This document shows, one piece after another, positions 33,660-42,800 of a stretch of DNA of 59,446 nucleotides (position 1 is the first letter of the stretch; each line of letters begins with the position of its first letter). The notes under the pieces are model-generated. The model searched no databases, was not told where the DNA came from, and saw only the letters and a program-made list of their open reading frames with translations. The position numbers were made by a program, and so were the translations under genes. The DNA comes from Candidatus Woesearchaeota archaeon (GTDB taxonomy: Archaea > Nanobdellota > Nanobdellia > Woesearchaeales > JAFGLG01): contig JAFGLG010000008.1 of assembly GCA_016928155.1 (NCBI GenBank), positions 1 to 59,446 of the forward strand, written 5' to 3'.

Positions 33660-33793
33660 CAATACATTTTTTATAAAAAATCCAACTGAAATAAATTCTT
33701 TATTTATAAAACATTAAATTGTTTGAAAAATAAAAATGTATTTCATAAAAAGAATCAATTGAAATTATTGTTTATATGGTTTATAGTAATATT

Positions 33794-33807
33794 TTTCAAA
33801 TTTGAAA
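33794..33807. promoter_or_regulatory. 14-bp perfect palindrome TTTCAAATTTGAAA, copy 1
   Basis: An identical palindrome lies at 34063-34076. Both are preceded by extra T residues and followed by C, so 18-19 bases are shared. They are candidate operators or architectural-protein sites within the AT-rich region. Confidence 0.55.
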
Positions 33808-34062
33808 CGATATTTTTATAATAGAAAATGATGTTAGGCACTATTGTATCTGTTCTGAACAACCTCCTAAAAATTATCATACAAGAAAGACTTGACGTAT
33901 TGAATCATATAGTTTTCTAATAATAGAACAACATATAATAAATGAAAATAAGAATCAAAAAAAAGAGATTAATAATAAAATAAAACATTAATTATTAATT
34001 GAAAAATTGTTTCAAAAAAGGAATAAATAAAAAAATATGTTTATAGAGGCAGATAACTCATT

Positions 34063-34076
34063 TTTCAAATTTGAAA
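34063..34076. promoter_or_regulatory. 14-bp perfect palindrome TTTCAAATTTGAAA, copy 2
   Basis: This is the second copy of the palindrome at 33794, 269 bases to the right, just beyond the stop codon of the subtilisin gene. Confidence 0.55.
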
Positions 34077-34144
34077 CAATTAACCAATAATAGAAAATTA
34101 TTACCTTATTTGTTCCAATAATGAAATAATAAACCAGAAAAGGA

Positions 34145-37100
34145 TTATTTCTTCAGCTTCTTGAACTGGTCATGCTTCTGGATGACTTCCTCATATGACT
34201 TGGGCATCGAGACCTTGTAATCCGGGCTCTGCTTGATGGCCTTTATCACAAGATCCTTCCCCCAGCCGGCATCCACCAGCACATCCCTTATCTTGGATGG
34301 TGTGTGGCCCCTGGCCAGCTGGAAATCCACATAAGCCTGAAGCTTCTTGGGAGGGACAGTGGTCTCCCTTATGCTGATCTTGGAAGAGAGATCCCGGTTC
34401 TTGAACTCTTTCTCATCTTTCGGGGTCATCTTTTGCTCATAGACAAAATAAGACAAGATTCCGACGACAATCAGCACCAGGAAAACAATCATCCAGGTAA
34501 TGGGCTTGAAAGTGAAACCCGGCCAGCTGAGATGCCATCCGTCCCTGACAGCATTGCCAGAGACATTATTCATGGATGAATTGGCTGTGGCATTAGAGGA
34601 AGCGCCGACATCAGAATCATTGCCATCAGACTTCAGAGCCACTGCAGCTGCAGGAGGATCATCCTGTTTCCCAGCAATACAGAAATAAGAGAAACCCGGG
34701 GGTGCTGCACTGTAATGATAATAATATGCATCAGAGCTGAACTGCGAAGTGTCCAGCCCGACCCATTCATCATCAACCATCCTGAAAAGGCTTATGTCCT
34801 CAGGCTTATGATCTGACGGTACCCAGCTCTTCTTCACCCTGAAAGTTATCTGGGTCTCAGTTAGGTCATCATCATCAAAATTGGTTGTCTTCATGAAAAG
34901 ATACTGGTAGGCATTCTTCAGGGGAGCGACTCCATCAGGTGCACCATTATAAGAGAAAACCCTCAATGCGACATTCGAAAGCTCCTTGTTAGGCTTGAAC
35001 TCCACCTTGGTATAAGCCATATCATTTGAGCTGAAGGTCATATCCTCCCAGGTGTCCGCAAGTATCTTGCTGAAGATCTGCTCTTTCTTGTCAGAAGGCA
35101 AACCACTGCTTCCTCCACCACCGCCTCCGCCTGATGATGAAGTCGTCTTGCATCCGGAATCCTGTTTGTCAGTGTCACCATCACAGTCATTATCTTCTCC
35201 ATCACTGCACTCATCAGTGCCTGATTCAGTGTCGCCGGGGTTTATATCATCATCATTATCATCGCAGTCCTTCTTCGATGTGTATTCGCACCAAAGTATG
35301 TTCGCAGAACCCCAGTCATCACCATCATTGTCAACACAGGATGGTTCCTCAAGGTCAAACTCATAGGAGTATATCCTAGAATGACCAAGCATATCCACTG
35401 CGGTTATTGTAAGATCATAAGAACCTGGCTTGAGATTGTTCTTTGTCACTGAACCGGACAGGGCTCTTGAAGCAATTGTGCCAGCTGAATTATGCGAAGG
35501 AAAAGTGCAATTCAGCTTATATGAGACATTAGAATATTCATTAGATGTGAAGTTTATCCTAAGATCTGTTGTGTTGTCCTCATCAACATCCATCTCATGA
35601 TCATCAGGCGGGAAGATGACAAGCACGGGACTTTGGGTATCATTGACTGTGAATGGGTAGGTTGTTGAATTGGCGTTGTCATACAAGTCAACAAGATAAA
35701 GTGTGATATTATGCGGTCCGTTCTCCAGGATACCATTGGCAAAAGTTGTGTTCATGAAAGTGCCGTCAAGCACAGCAGAGAATGACCTTGCCGGATTGCC
35801 GCTGTTCAGCCTGAGAACCGGACCTTCATCCAATGTGTAGTTTGCATAAACATCCTCGCCGATGGTGAAAGCCATGCCCACATTTGTGCCGGTGTATACA
35901 GTAGAGTTCGGTGAAACCCAGGTCACATTGCCCACAATACTATCATCATAGAATACAATTGAGGAGAGATGATCAAATCTTACAGATGTTATATCACCAG
36001 TGCTTGTATAGCAAGGAGCTGGATCAACTGAGCACAAATCAAGTGGGTCACATTCAGTATCATTGGTGCAATAATCTATGAAATCGAAAGGCTGGAGGGA
36101 CTTATTGACTGAAAGATTTCCAGTATAAGCATCATCTAGGAGGAAATCCTCAAAATTATCGAATGAGAGGATGAGCTGTGGTTCCTTGCCTGCAGCCAAT
36201 AAAGAATCATTCAGCTCTTGATCTGAAGTGTTTATGACAAAATCATTGCTCCATGAAGCAGCTAATCCGTCAAAGTTATTTATCAATACAGTTATTATCT
36301 GGCTGACATTAATGTCAATATACATATCATAAGTGCCATTGACCAGCATTGTCCCATCCAGTGCAGCAGAATCATCATGCTCTGTGAGGATTATACCCAA
36401 GGCACCGCTTGCATCTGTCAGATCCTGCAAGGTCTGGTTGACATCAATCTCAATATTAGCAAAAATTGTTATATCCTCTGAGCCTATGTTGCCAGCAGAA
36501 TCGTTAGCAAAGAATTGTATCATATTCCTTCCGGCAAATAATCCTGGAATCGGCGTCCAACCTTCAAGATCCAGATCAGTCCTGCCATTGAATTCATACC
36601 AAATCTTTTCTGGGCTCAAATCAGTGACATTATAAGTTATGTTTGCTGTTGAGGTTGAAATTGGGGCATTATATGAAGTTCCGAGAGCATCAAGGAAAAT
36701 ATCCGGAAGCACATCATCAAAATAATAGATTATGCTTACAGCTGCATTGTAATCAATATTACCCAGAATATCCTCAGCCCAGACATAGAATGAATGGTTG
36801 CCGGCAGTTGACTCATTGTGCGTCAAATTCTTCATATAAGTCATGCTGCCATCTGTGTCTGAAGTCGGGGCCTCATAAAACTTATAATAATACCTGGAGA
36901 TGTTTGACATGTCAGTCGCTTCCCAGGTGAATGTGAAGAGCGGAGAGTTAGTCCAGGATGATGGGAAGACTTCAAGATCAAACACTACTGGGATTGAGGT
37001 GTCTTTTCCAAACTCAAAAGTCCCGGAATAACCAGTATCATTGTATTCGTCAGTGCAGGAGATGTTCCAGGAATAATAACCATCAGCGCCATCAAAGACA

Positions 37101-38488
37101 AAATTATTAGGACCTGGAAAGAACTCAAGTGTCTCATTCAGCGTCCCATTAATGTATAATGAACAATTGACATAATCTGAATCACTGTCTGAAATGTTGA
37201 AAAAAAGACTGATATTATCCTGAGCAAGAGGGATCCCATCCGGAGAGACAAGAGATACAATAGGCTGATAATATGCTACAGCAGCCAAGACATCAATCCT
37301 CGGGAAGCTCATGCTGTTTGCAGAATCAAAAACAGGCACGCCAGTATTCTTCAAGATATCCTCTTTCTCATCAGGAGTGAGAGCCATGCCATACTTGAGA
37401 CCATAATATTGCGACATCAAGGCCAATGCTGCAGAGACATGAGGAGCACTCATCGAGGTGCCGTTCATCTCCTGATAATTATTAGTTAGATAAGTTGAAT
37501 TTATGATTCTTCCTGGTGCAAAAAGATCCAAAGAGATGTCTCTGCAAGTAAATGATGAAATTAGATTATCTTCATCTACAGAACCGACTGAAACAACATT
37601 CTCAGCACAGGCAGGATAGGTCATTGATGAAGCATCACAATTATCAAAAGCATCAATGTTCCCCGCAGCTGCAACCAAAGATATGTTGGCAGCATGGGCT
37701 GCATCTATATTATAATCAAAAAGACCTAAGTTAGGAGCACAGTCATCACCAAGGCTCATAGATATCACTGTGATGTTATACAGATCTATATTCGAAACAC
37801 ACCAGTCAATTCCCAGGGCAATATCTGTTCCTTCACCTATACCGCTTGAATCCATAACCTTGACTGCCACAATGCTTGCACCGGGGGCCACACCTTTCAG
37901 GTTTCCATCTGCGGCGATTATGCCAGCAACATGGGTGCCGTGGCCATTATCATCAGAAGCATTAACTGATTCATTATTTCCCTGACAGCAATCATCTGAA
38001 CAATAGCATTTCTGGGCAATCACCTTGCCTGCAAGGTCAGGATGATCATCCTGGACACCTGTATCAATGACACACACGGAATAGCCAGCGCCCGTTATGT
38101 CCTGGCCAGATTCCTGAAGAGCCCAGACCTCATCAGCATTTATCTGAGGCACTGAATCTGAAAGCAGTATATGGAATGTGCCAGACCTATGAACTTCAAC
38201 ATCGGGGTCATCCATGAGCTCCCGATAAGCATCCGCTGTGACCATGGCAGTGAAGCCAGGAACAGACTTGAAGTCACGCCTTGACTGGATCTGGTCATTG
38301 ATCTGCAGAGCAGAAACAGTCTGTGGAGGAGCCCTCACATGAGCCACTCTCATTCCCTTGACTGCATCTGGCTGGACATCTTTATAATAGACAATGACTG
38401 GGATAAGGTCATCTGCAGAGGCAAATGAGGCACCTAATAGGATAAGCATCAATACTACCAGCCCATAGGTTTTACTGGAAACCTTCAT
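34145..38488 (-). CDS. Membrane-anchored subtilisin-like serine protease with PGF-pre-PGF-type domain
   Basis: After a signal peptide (to about residue 25) and an I9-like propeptide (to about 110) comes an S8 catalytic domain with the triad D142 (VIDTGVQDD), H183 (NGHGTHVAG) and S345 (NGTSMSAPH). Several Ig-like domains (about 410-1080) follow. A calcium/metal-binding MopE-type stretch with DGEDNDCDGDTDKQDSGC comes next, then a Gly-rich linker and a PGF-pre-PGF-type domain ending GFSYFCIAG. A membrane helix (about 1340-1362) and a cytoplasmic tail complete it. The tail contains the same GW-type module of about 40 residues as the beta-helix receptor and ends HDQFKKLKK. It would cut proteins outside the membrane. 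With 1447 residues it is far larger than a plain subtilisin. A likely substrate class is the neighbouring surface proteins. Confidence 0.9.
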   Translation of the reverse strand: MKVSSKTYGLVVLMLILLGASFASADDLIPVIVYYKDVQPDAVKGMRVAHVRAPPQTVSALQINDQIQSRRDFKSVPGFTAMVTADAYRELMDDPDVEVHRSGTFHILLSDSVPQINADEVWALQESGQDITGAGYSVCVIDTGVQDDHPDLAGKVIAQKCYCSDDCCQGNNESVNASDDNGHGTHVAGIIAADGNLKGVAPGASIVAVKVMDSSGIGEGTDIALGIDWCVSNIDLYNITVISMSLGDDCAPNLGLFDYNIDAAHAANISLVAAAGNIDAFDNCDASSMTYPACAENVVSVGSVDEDNLISSFTCRDISLDLFAPGRIINSTYLTNNYQEMNGTSMSAPHVSAALALMSQYYGLKYGMALTPDEKEDILKNTGVPVFDSANSMSFPRIDVLAAVAYYQPIVSLVSPDGIPLAQDNISLFFNISDSDSDYVNCSLYINGTLNETLEFFPGPNNFVFDGADGYYSWNISCTDEYNDTGYSGTFEFGKDTSIPVVFDLEVFPSSWTNSPLFTFTWEATDMSNISRYYYKFYEAPTSDTDGSMTYMKNLTHNESTAGNHSFYVWAEDILGNIDYNAAVSIIYYFDDVLPDIFLDALGTSYNAPISTSTANITYNVTDLSPEKIWYEFNGRTDLDLEGWTPIPGLFAGRNMIQFFANDSAGNIGSEDITIFANIEIDVNQTLQDLTDASGALGIILTEHDDSAALDGTMLVNGTYDMYIDINVSQIITVLINNFDGLAASWSNDFVINTSDQELNDSLLAAGKEPQLILSFDNFEDFLLDDAYTGNLSVNKSLQPFDFIDYCTNDTECDPLDLCSVDPAPCYTSTGDITSVRFDHLSSIVFYDDSIVGNVTWVSPNSTVYTGTNVGMAFTIGEDVYANYTLDEGPVLRLNSGNPARSFSAVLDGTFMNTTFANGILENGPHNITLYLVDLYDNANSTTYPFTVNDTQSPVLVIFPPDDHEMDVDEDNTTDLRINFTSNEYSNVSYKLNCTFPSHNSAGTIASRALSGSVTKNNLKPGSYDLTITAVDMLGHSRIYSYEFDLEEPSCVDNDGDDWGSANILWCEYTSKKDCDDNDDDINPGDTESGTDECSDGEDNDCDGDTDKQDSGCKTTSSSGGGGGGGSSGLPSDKKEQIFSKILADTWEDMTFSSNDMAYTKVEFKPNKELSNVALRVFSYNGAPDGVAPLKNAYQYLFMKTTNFDDDDLTETQITFRVKKSWVPSDHKPEDISLFRMVDDEWVGLDTSQFSSDAYYYHYSAAPPGFSYFCIAGKQDDPPAAAVALKSDGNDSDVGASSNATANSSMNNVSGNAVRDGWHLSWPGFTFKPITWMIVFLVLIVVGILSYFVYEQKMTPKDEKEFKNRDLSSKISIRETTVPPKKLQAYVDFQLARGHTPSKIRDVLVDAGWGKDLVIKAIKQSPDYKVSMPKSYEEVIQKHDQFKKLKK

Positions 38489-38838
38489 AACACACCCATT
38501 TTTTCTTTTTACCTACCTGTATACTATTTTATATACTAATGATGTAAATTGTGGTTATAAGTATTATATAAATATTTCGCTTTTTCTCTCCCCAATCCAA
38601 AAACAGGAAATATTCACTTCTCCCCAGAAGCGATAGAGGTATTAATACTTTTCTTTTGCTTTAAAAAGGAAGAATCAGTCTCAAATCTGTCTCAAGTCTC
38701 TATTGAGACTGTCTCAAGATTGTCTCATTGAGACCCCATGATTTCCAGTGGAACACCCCCTTATTTCTTATGGAAATGGAACTTGAAAGCCCTGTATGGT
38801 TTTTAGGTTTATTGTCTCAACATGTTGGAAAATTTGTC
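38489..38838. promoter_or_regulatory. Promoter region of the subtilisin gene and start of the TGAGAC cluster
   Basis: TATA-like ATTTATATAATA (about 38562-38573) and GTATATAAAATAG (about 38522-38534) lie upstream of the subtilisin ATG, which has a GGGTGTG site. The left-hand part next to the coiled-coil gene contains eight copies of GTCTCA/TGAGAC between 38678 and 38841. No further gene is seen. Confidence 0.55.
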
Positions 38839-39468
38839 TCATGAGACAGAATTGCTTAAAAGCTCTGATTTAAGCTTTATAGGCTCTTTAGTGACTGTCT
38901 CAGGATTCTGGATGAGTTCTCTGAGCTCATTGTAATATCTATAGAAAGAGGCCTTGGAGCAGAACTGCTCAATATCCACAATCTGGGCCTTAAGCTCTGG
39001 AAGAGTCAGATCCTTGGCCTTGAGGGTCTCAATAATCTTTGTCTTGATAATCTTCTTGCGGTTCTTGTCAATCTTCTTGTAATACTCAGCCTTGAGTCTC
39101 ATGTCAGGTGATGGGAGCGGCTGAGACTGGACCTGGATGGGTTGCTGAGACAATGGCTGAGACTGAACATTCAAGGCCTGTGAGACAATGAGCTGTGCCT
39201 TCACATCTTCGACAAGGGACTGCATTGATGCTCTCAGGCCCGCAAGAAAGGCTTCCTGCTCCTTGGCTATCCTGAGCTGAGCCCCCTTTAGCCCGAGGTC
39301 AAGCTCTGCCATCCTGAGCTTCAATGAATCCATAGCAGACTGGAAAGAATCAAGCTTCTCATTGCTCTTTGAGATATCCTCCTTCACTTTTGTAAAAGCC
39401 TCCTTGATAGCTTGTCTCTCATCCATGGTCTCAGCTGAGACAGACAGGTATATATGGATTCCTGAGAC
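38678..39468. repeat. Cluster of 19 GTCTCA/TGAGAC sites spanning one gene and its flanks
   Basis: Exact hexamers begin at 38678, 38689, 38704, 38711, 38722, 38729, 38814, 38836, 38842, 38897, 39026, 39096, 39122, 39146, 39158, 39181, 39428, 39436 and 39463. By chance fewer than one would be expected in 790 bases. Some pair into palindromes: GTCTCATGAGAC (38836-38847) over the stop codon, and GTCTCAGCTGAGAC (39428-39441) directly between the TATA box and the start codon. They occur in both coding and non-coding DNA, so they are not just a protein repeat. The likely reader is the DNA-binding protein encoded inside. Confidence 0.85.
38839..39426 (-). CDS. Coiled-coil protein with C-terminal helix-turn-helix-like domain
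   Basis: Residues about 1-80 are a heptad-rich coiled coil. Residues about 81-112 are a Ser/Gln/Pro-rich linker (SQPLSQQPIQVQSQPLP). Residues about 118-180 are basic and helical, with LTLPELKAQIVDIEQFCSKASFYRYYNEL resembling a helix-turn-helix with the recognition helix at SKASFYRYY. The ATG at 39426 lies 26 bases after the TATA-like CATATATACC, and a perfect GTCTCAGCTGAGAC palindrome fills the space between. A longer frame upstream of the TATA box is rejected. The gene is embedded in 19 TGAGAC/GTCTCA sites, suggesting that the protein binds them to control itself or to build a nucleoprotein structure. I do not recognise a named family. It is the only evidently cytoplasmic protein between the large surface genes. 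Confidence 0.75.
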   Translation of the reverse strand: MDERQAIKEAFTKVKEDISKSNEKLDSFQSAMDSLKLRMAELDLGLKGAQLRIAKEQEAFLAGLRASMQSLVEDVKAQLIVSQALNVQSQPLSQQPIQVQSQPLPSPDMRLKAEYYKKIDKNRKKIIKTKIIETLKAKDLTLPELKAQIVDIEQFCSKASFYRYYNELRELIQNPETVTKEPIKLKSELLSNSVS

Positions 39469-39886
39469 AAAGCACAATAATCCATTTAAATTTAAGATAT
39501 CAACATGCAAGTGGTGAGAGATTATATATCATTTATCAATACAATGAAAGGATTAATCAGAATGAGAAACTGATTATAAAAACATAAATACAGGACTTAA
39601 GATATTCGACTTCTCATTCGACTCTAAATAGGTCTATAACAGGGACATCACAAAGGTCTGAATTAAGTATCAATAAATCCTATAAAAACCATTGGGTGAG
39701 TAGTATTAGCATTACTTCTCTACATTCCCTGCCAAGCTGTGAGCTGATCAAGAAAATTCAAGAGGCCCTGATCGGATTTGCTAAGCAAATCCGGATAAGA
39801 CAATATCTTTTCTCTTGAATTATACCGCGGAGAAAGAGGCAGGGCAAAGACAAGAACAAATACAAAAATAAACGAAAATAGAAAAA
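39427..39886. other. Gene-free stretch downstream of the giant beta-helix gene, with a structured element
   Basis: The right part next to the giant gene is T-rich on the minus strand (39843-39886) and likely terminates it. The left part holds the promoter and TGAGAC sites of the coiled-coil gene. Between them lies an inverted repeat structure at 39755-39821. I see no credible coding frame. Confidence 0.5.
39755..39821. ncRNA. Possible small structured RNA or 3'-UTR element
   Basis: AATTCAAGAG (39755-39764) pairs with CTCTTGAATT (39812-39821) as a 10-bp outer stem. Inside lies a perfect 9-bp hairpin CGGATTTGC-TAA-GCAAATCCG (39773-39793) and a short GATA/TATC stem, giving a three-way fold of about 67 bases. 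It is 66 bases beyond the stop of the giant gene. No promoter is evident, so it may be a processed 3' end or a terminator rather than an independent RNA. Confidence 0.4.
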
Positions 39887-42800
39887 CTATTTCTTGAGCT
39901 TCTCGAACTCCTTATGGATGTGATGCATAGGGTGCCTCTCTTTCTTATGCATGACAAATGCTGCGACAATGCCCACAAGGACCAGTGCCAAGACAATCCA
40001 CAGAGCAAGCATGTTTGTCTTCTTGGCCGGAGCCTTCTCCTGAACTGCAGGAGGCTGTTGTTCTGCTTCTGGCTCAGCAGGCTTATCTGCCGGCTTATCA
40101 GCAGGTTCGGAAGGCTCCTTAGGAGCAACACTTGGCTCAGCAGGCTTCGCCCCTGCAGAATCATCCTTCTTTGCCGAAATCTTCTGGAAGGTCAGGTCAA
40201 AGTTGAACCAGCCAACACGATCCACAGTCAACGCAAGATCATAGACATCATCACCATTGAAGTCAAAGTTAGCAGTCTCACCCTCATTGATGACGGTCCT
40301 GAACGAAGAGGACTGTATCTGGACCTCGACACCGCCATTCAGCTTCTTGACGACCTGCACAGTATGCCAATCGTTGTCTATCATGAAAGTCACCCTGTCA
40401 GCAGAAGAGACAGTCTGCTTCACTGGCTCGCCTGTCTGGAACTCCTCATTGATGTCATAAGTGTTAGAGACAGCACCTTTCAGCACAAGAGGCGAGCTGC
40501 CACCTTTCATGACCATGGGGGAGCCTCCGGTTGATGATGAAGGCTTGCTTCCAAAGATGCCAAACAAGGAAAAATGGGTTATATTAGCCCAGACATAATT
40601 ATTTGTGGTGTTGACACCTCCCTCTGGAGGATTGAAGATGTGCCAAGCTCCTGTGTCATTGTCAAAATACTCTATCCTGAGCGAACTCTCTGTGAATCCT
40701 GATGCTGCAAGCTCCTCGTCAGTGTACCAGATCTTCAGGATCCACCACGTGACATTCATTGAGGTATTGTCCGGAGTGACATCCACATACTTGCCGAATG
40801 GCGCCAATGAATAACCAGAAGAGCCAGTCGGATTACTGTTATAGAAGCTAATCTGCACATCACCAGCATATGGAGTCCCTGTGTGGATATCAACCTCAAC
40901 ACCATAAGACTGATTCCCTACAGAATCATTGCCGCTGGTTGTGTCAACTGGGAACTCAATAACACCCTGCTGGGAATTATTGAACACAACACCAGCAACA
41001 GTTATGGTGCAGTTCTGCTGAGTTATTGAACCACCTAATGGGAGGATGTAACCCTCCAGAATGATGATATCATTATTCCTGCATGTGACATCATCAGTCA
41101 ATACCCAGTTGACAGAACCTGTTGATATCTGGTCAAGCAAACCATAATCACCATTATCCAACAAATTGCCGTTCTCCAACTCCACATGAGAACTTATGAG
41201 ATGCAGACCTGTTGTGGCACATTCAGGATTGTTCATATGGTTGTCGCTGAAATCAGTATCAGAGATGTACAATTGCGAACCATCGACAGTTGCACCATGG
41301 CAGTTTCCATAGACAGCTGAATCACTTATGCTGGAATCAGTACCCTGAAGGTTCTGCATGTACATACCATACCAGTTATCATGGTATGAATCCTCGACCA
41401 TATCAAATTCGCCTGCAGAGCCTGCATAGAAACCCCAATAACAACCTGAGACCTCATTGCCACTAAGGTAGTTACCTACACTACCAGGACCAATCTTGAT
41501 ACCATAAGTGTTGCTCATGATACCACAATCTAGGGTATTGTCAAGCACATCTGTGTACTCATCCATTATCTGGATGCCTATCGTGTTTGGATTGGTGCCT
41601 GTGATATCATTTGATTCTATAGTGTTGTATGATGTGGATCCCCCTTCAAGCAGTATTCCCTTGCTGCTGAACTCAGTGATATTATTATCCATAACATCAC
41701 TGAAACCGACATTCTGGAAATAAACACCGATATTGGCATCCTCTATTGTATTGCCTGAGATGGTCATGCCCTCTGAATTCAAGACATGCACGCCATCACT
41801 AGAGCTCCTCAGGATTGTGTTGCCAGAGACTGTGACATTATCCTCATCCTCCAGGAATATGGCATTACCTGTGTTGTCAGTGATCAAGTTATTGGATATC
41901 TGATGATCTGATCCTCCCCAACCACGGATACGTATACCATCATTAGCATTGTTGATGATATAATTGTTCAGTATCCTGAGCTCATTGCAACCATAGGCCT
42001 GAATGCCATAACCAGTGCCGTTAGTGATGTTATTGTACCTTATGGTTAGGACTTCAACACCCTCGGCATAGATCTGCCTGATATCACCGCAATTGTCATC
42101 GATGTTATTGTGTTCAATCATATTTGAATCGCTATACATGACATTGATTGCACCATTCCTGTTGCCATGCATGTAGATGCCGCTGATGGTGTTGGAATCA
42201 GAATAATATGTGACATAGATACCAGCTTCAGAGCCAGACCCCATCATATTATTATCAGCAAACTCACCACCAGTTATCTCATTATTGTCGCTATCATAAA
42301 GGTAGAGGCCGGACGCTGTGTTATTATACACAAAGTTCCCATTGAATCTATTCCCATCGCTAGCCTCTAATCTAATACCACGCTGGTTAAATGAAACATT
42401 ATTGCCGATGAGGTCTGAATCTGATACATTATAAAATGAAATACCAGTCACATCCCCCACATTATCATGCACATAATTATCCTGCAATGTATTGCCGGAG
42501 GAATGCACGACCTGGATGCCAGTCGCGAAATTTGTTATCTCACAGTTCTCCACAGTTATCCCGGAATTGCCCATTATCGAGATGCCTTGAGCATAAGCAT
42601 TACCGGTGATGCTGTATCCATCACAATCTATTATTATATCATCTGCATCCACTATCAGGCCATCACCATCGCATGCTATGTCACCAGGCAAGGTGAAATC
42701 AGATGTCACACTCATGCCACAGATCTTAACATCCCTTTCCAGATACTGTGATTCTGTGTGCCCAAAAGCATCTGCAGCAACCACAGATATGTTGATGCTT

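Larger units (their letters stand above)
33612..34144. promoter_or_regulatory. AT-rich 530-base control region with paired palindromes
   Basis: No gene is visible. The stretch is extremely AT-rich and holds paired repeats: TTCTA-N4-TAGAA at 33646-33659 and 33915-33928, each inside a longer shared string beginning ATATAGTTTTCTA, and TTTCAAATTTGAAA at 33794-33807 and 34063-34076, each followed at about 15 bases by AATAGAAAAT. CCATATATGG lies at 33624-33633. The two pairs are each spaced 269 bases apart, so the whole region looks like an old duplication. It separates the regulator's promoter from the 3' end of the subtilisin gene. Confidence 0.7.

Noticed and set aside
38678-39468. TGAGAC cluster as simple protein-repeat by-product
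   Set aside because: About half the sites lie outside the coding region or over its signals, and inside they fall in different reading contexts.
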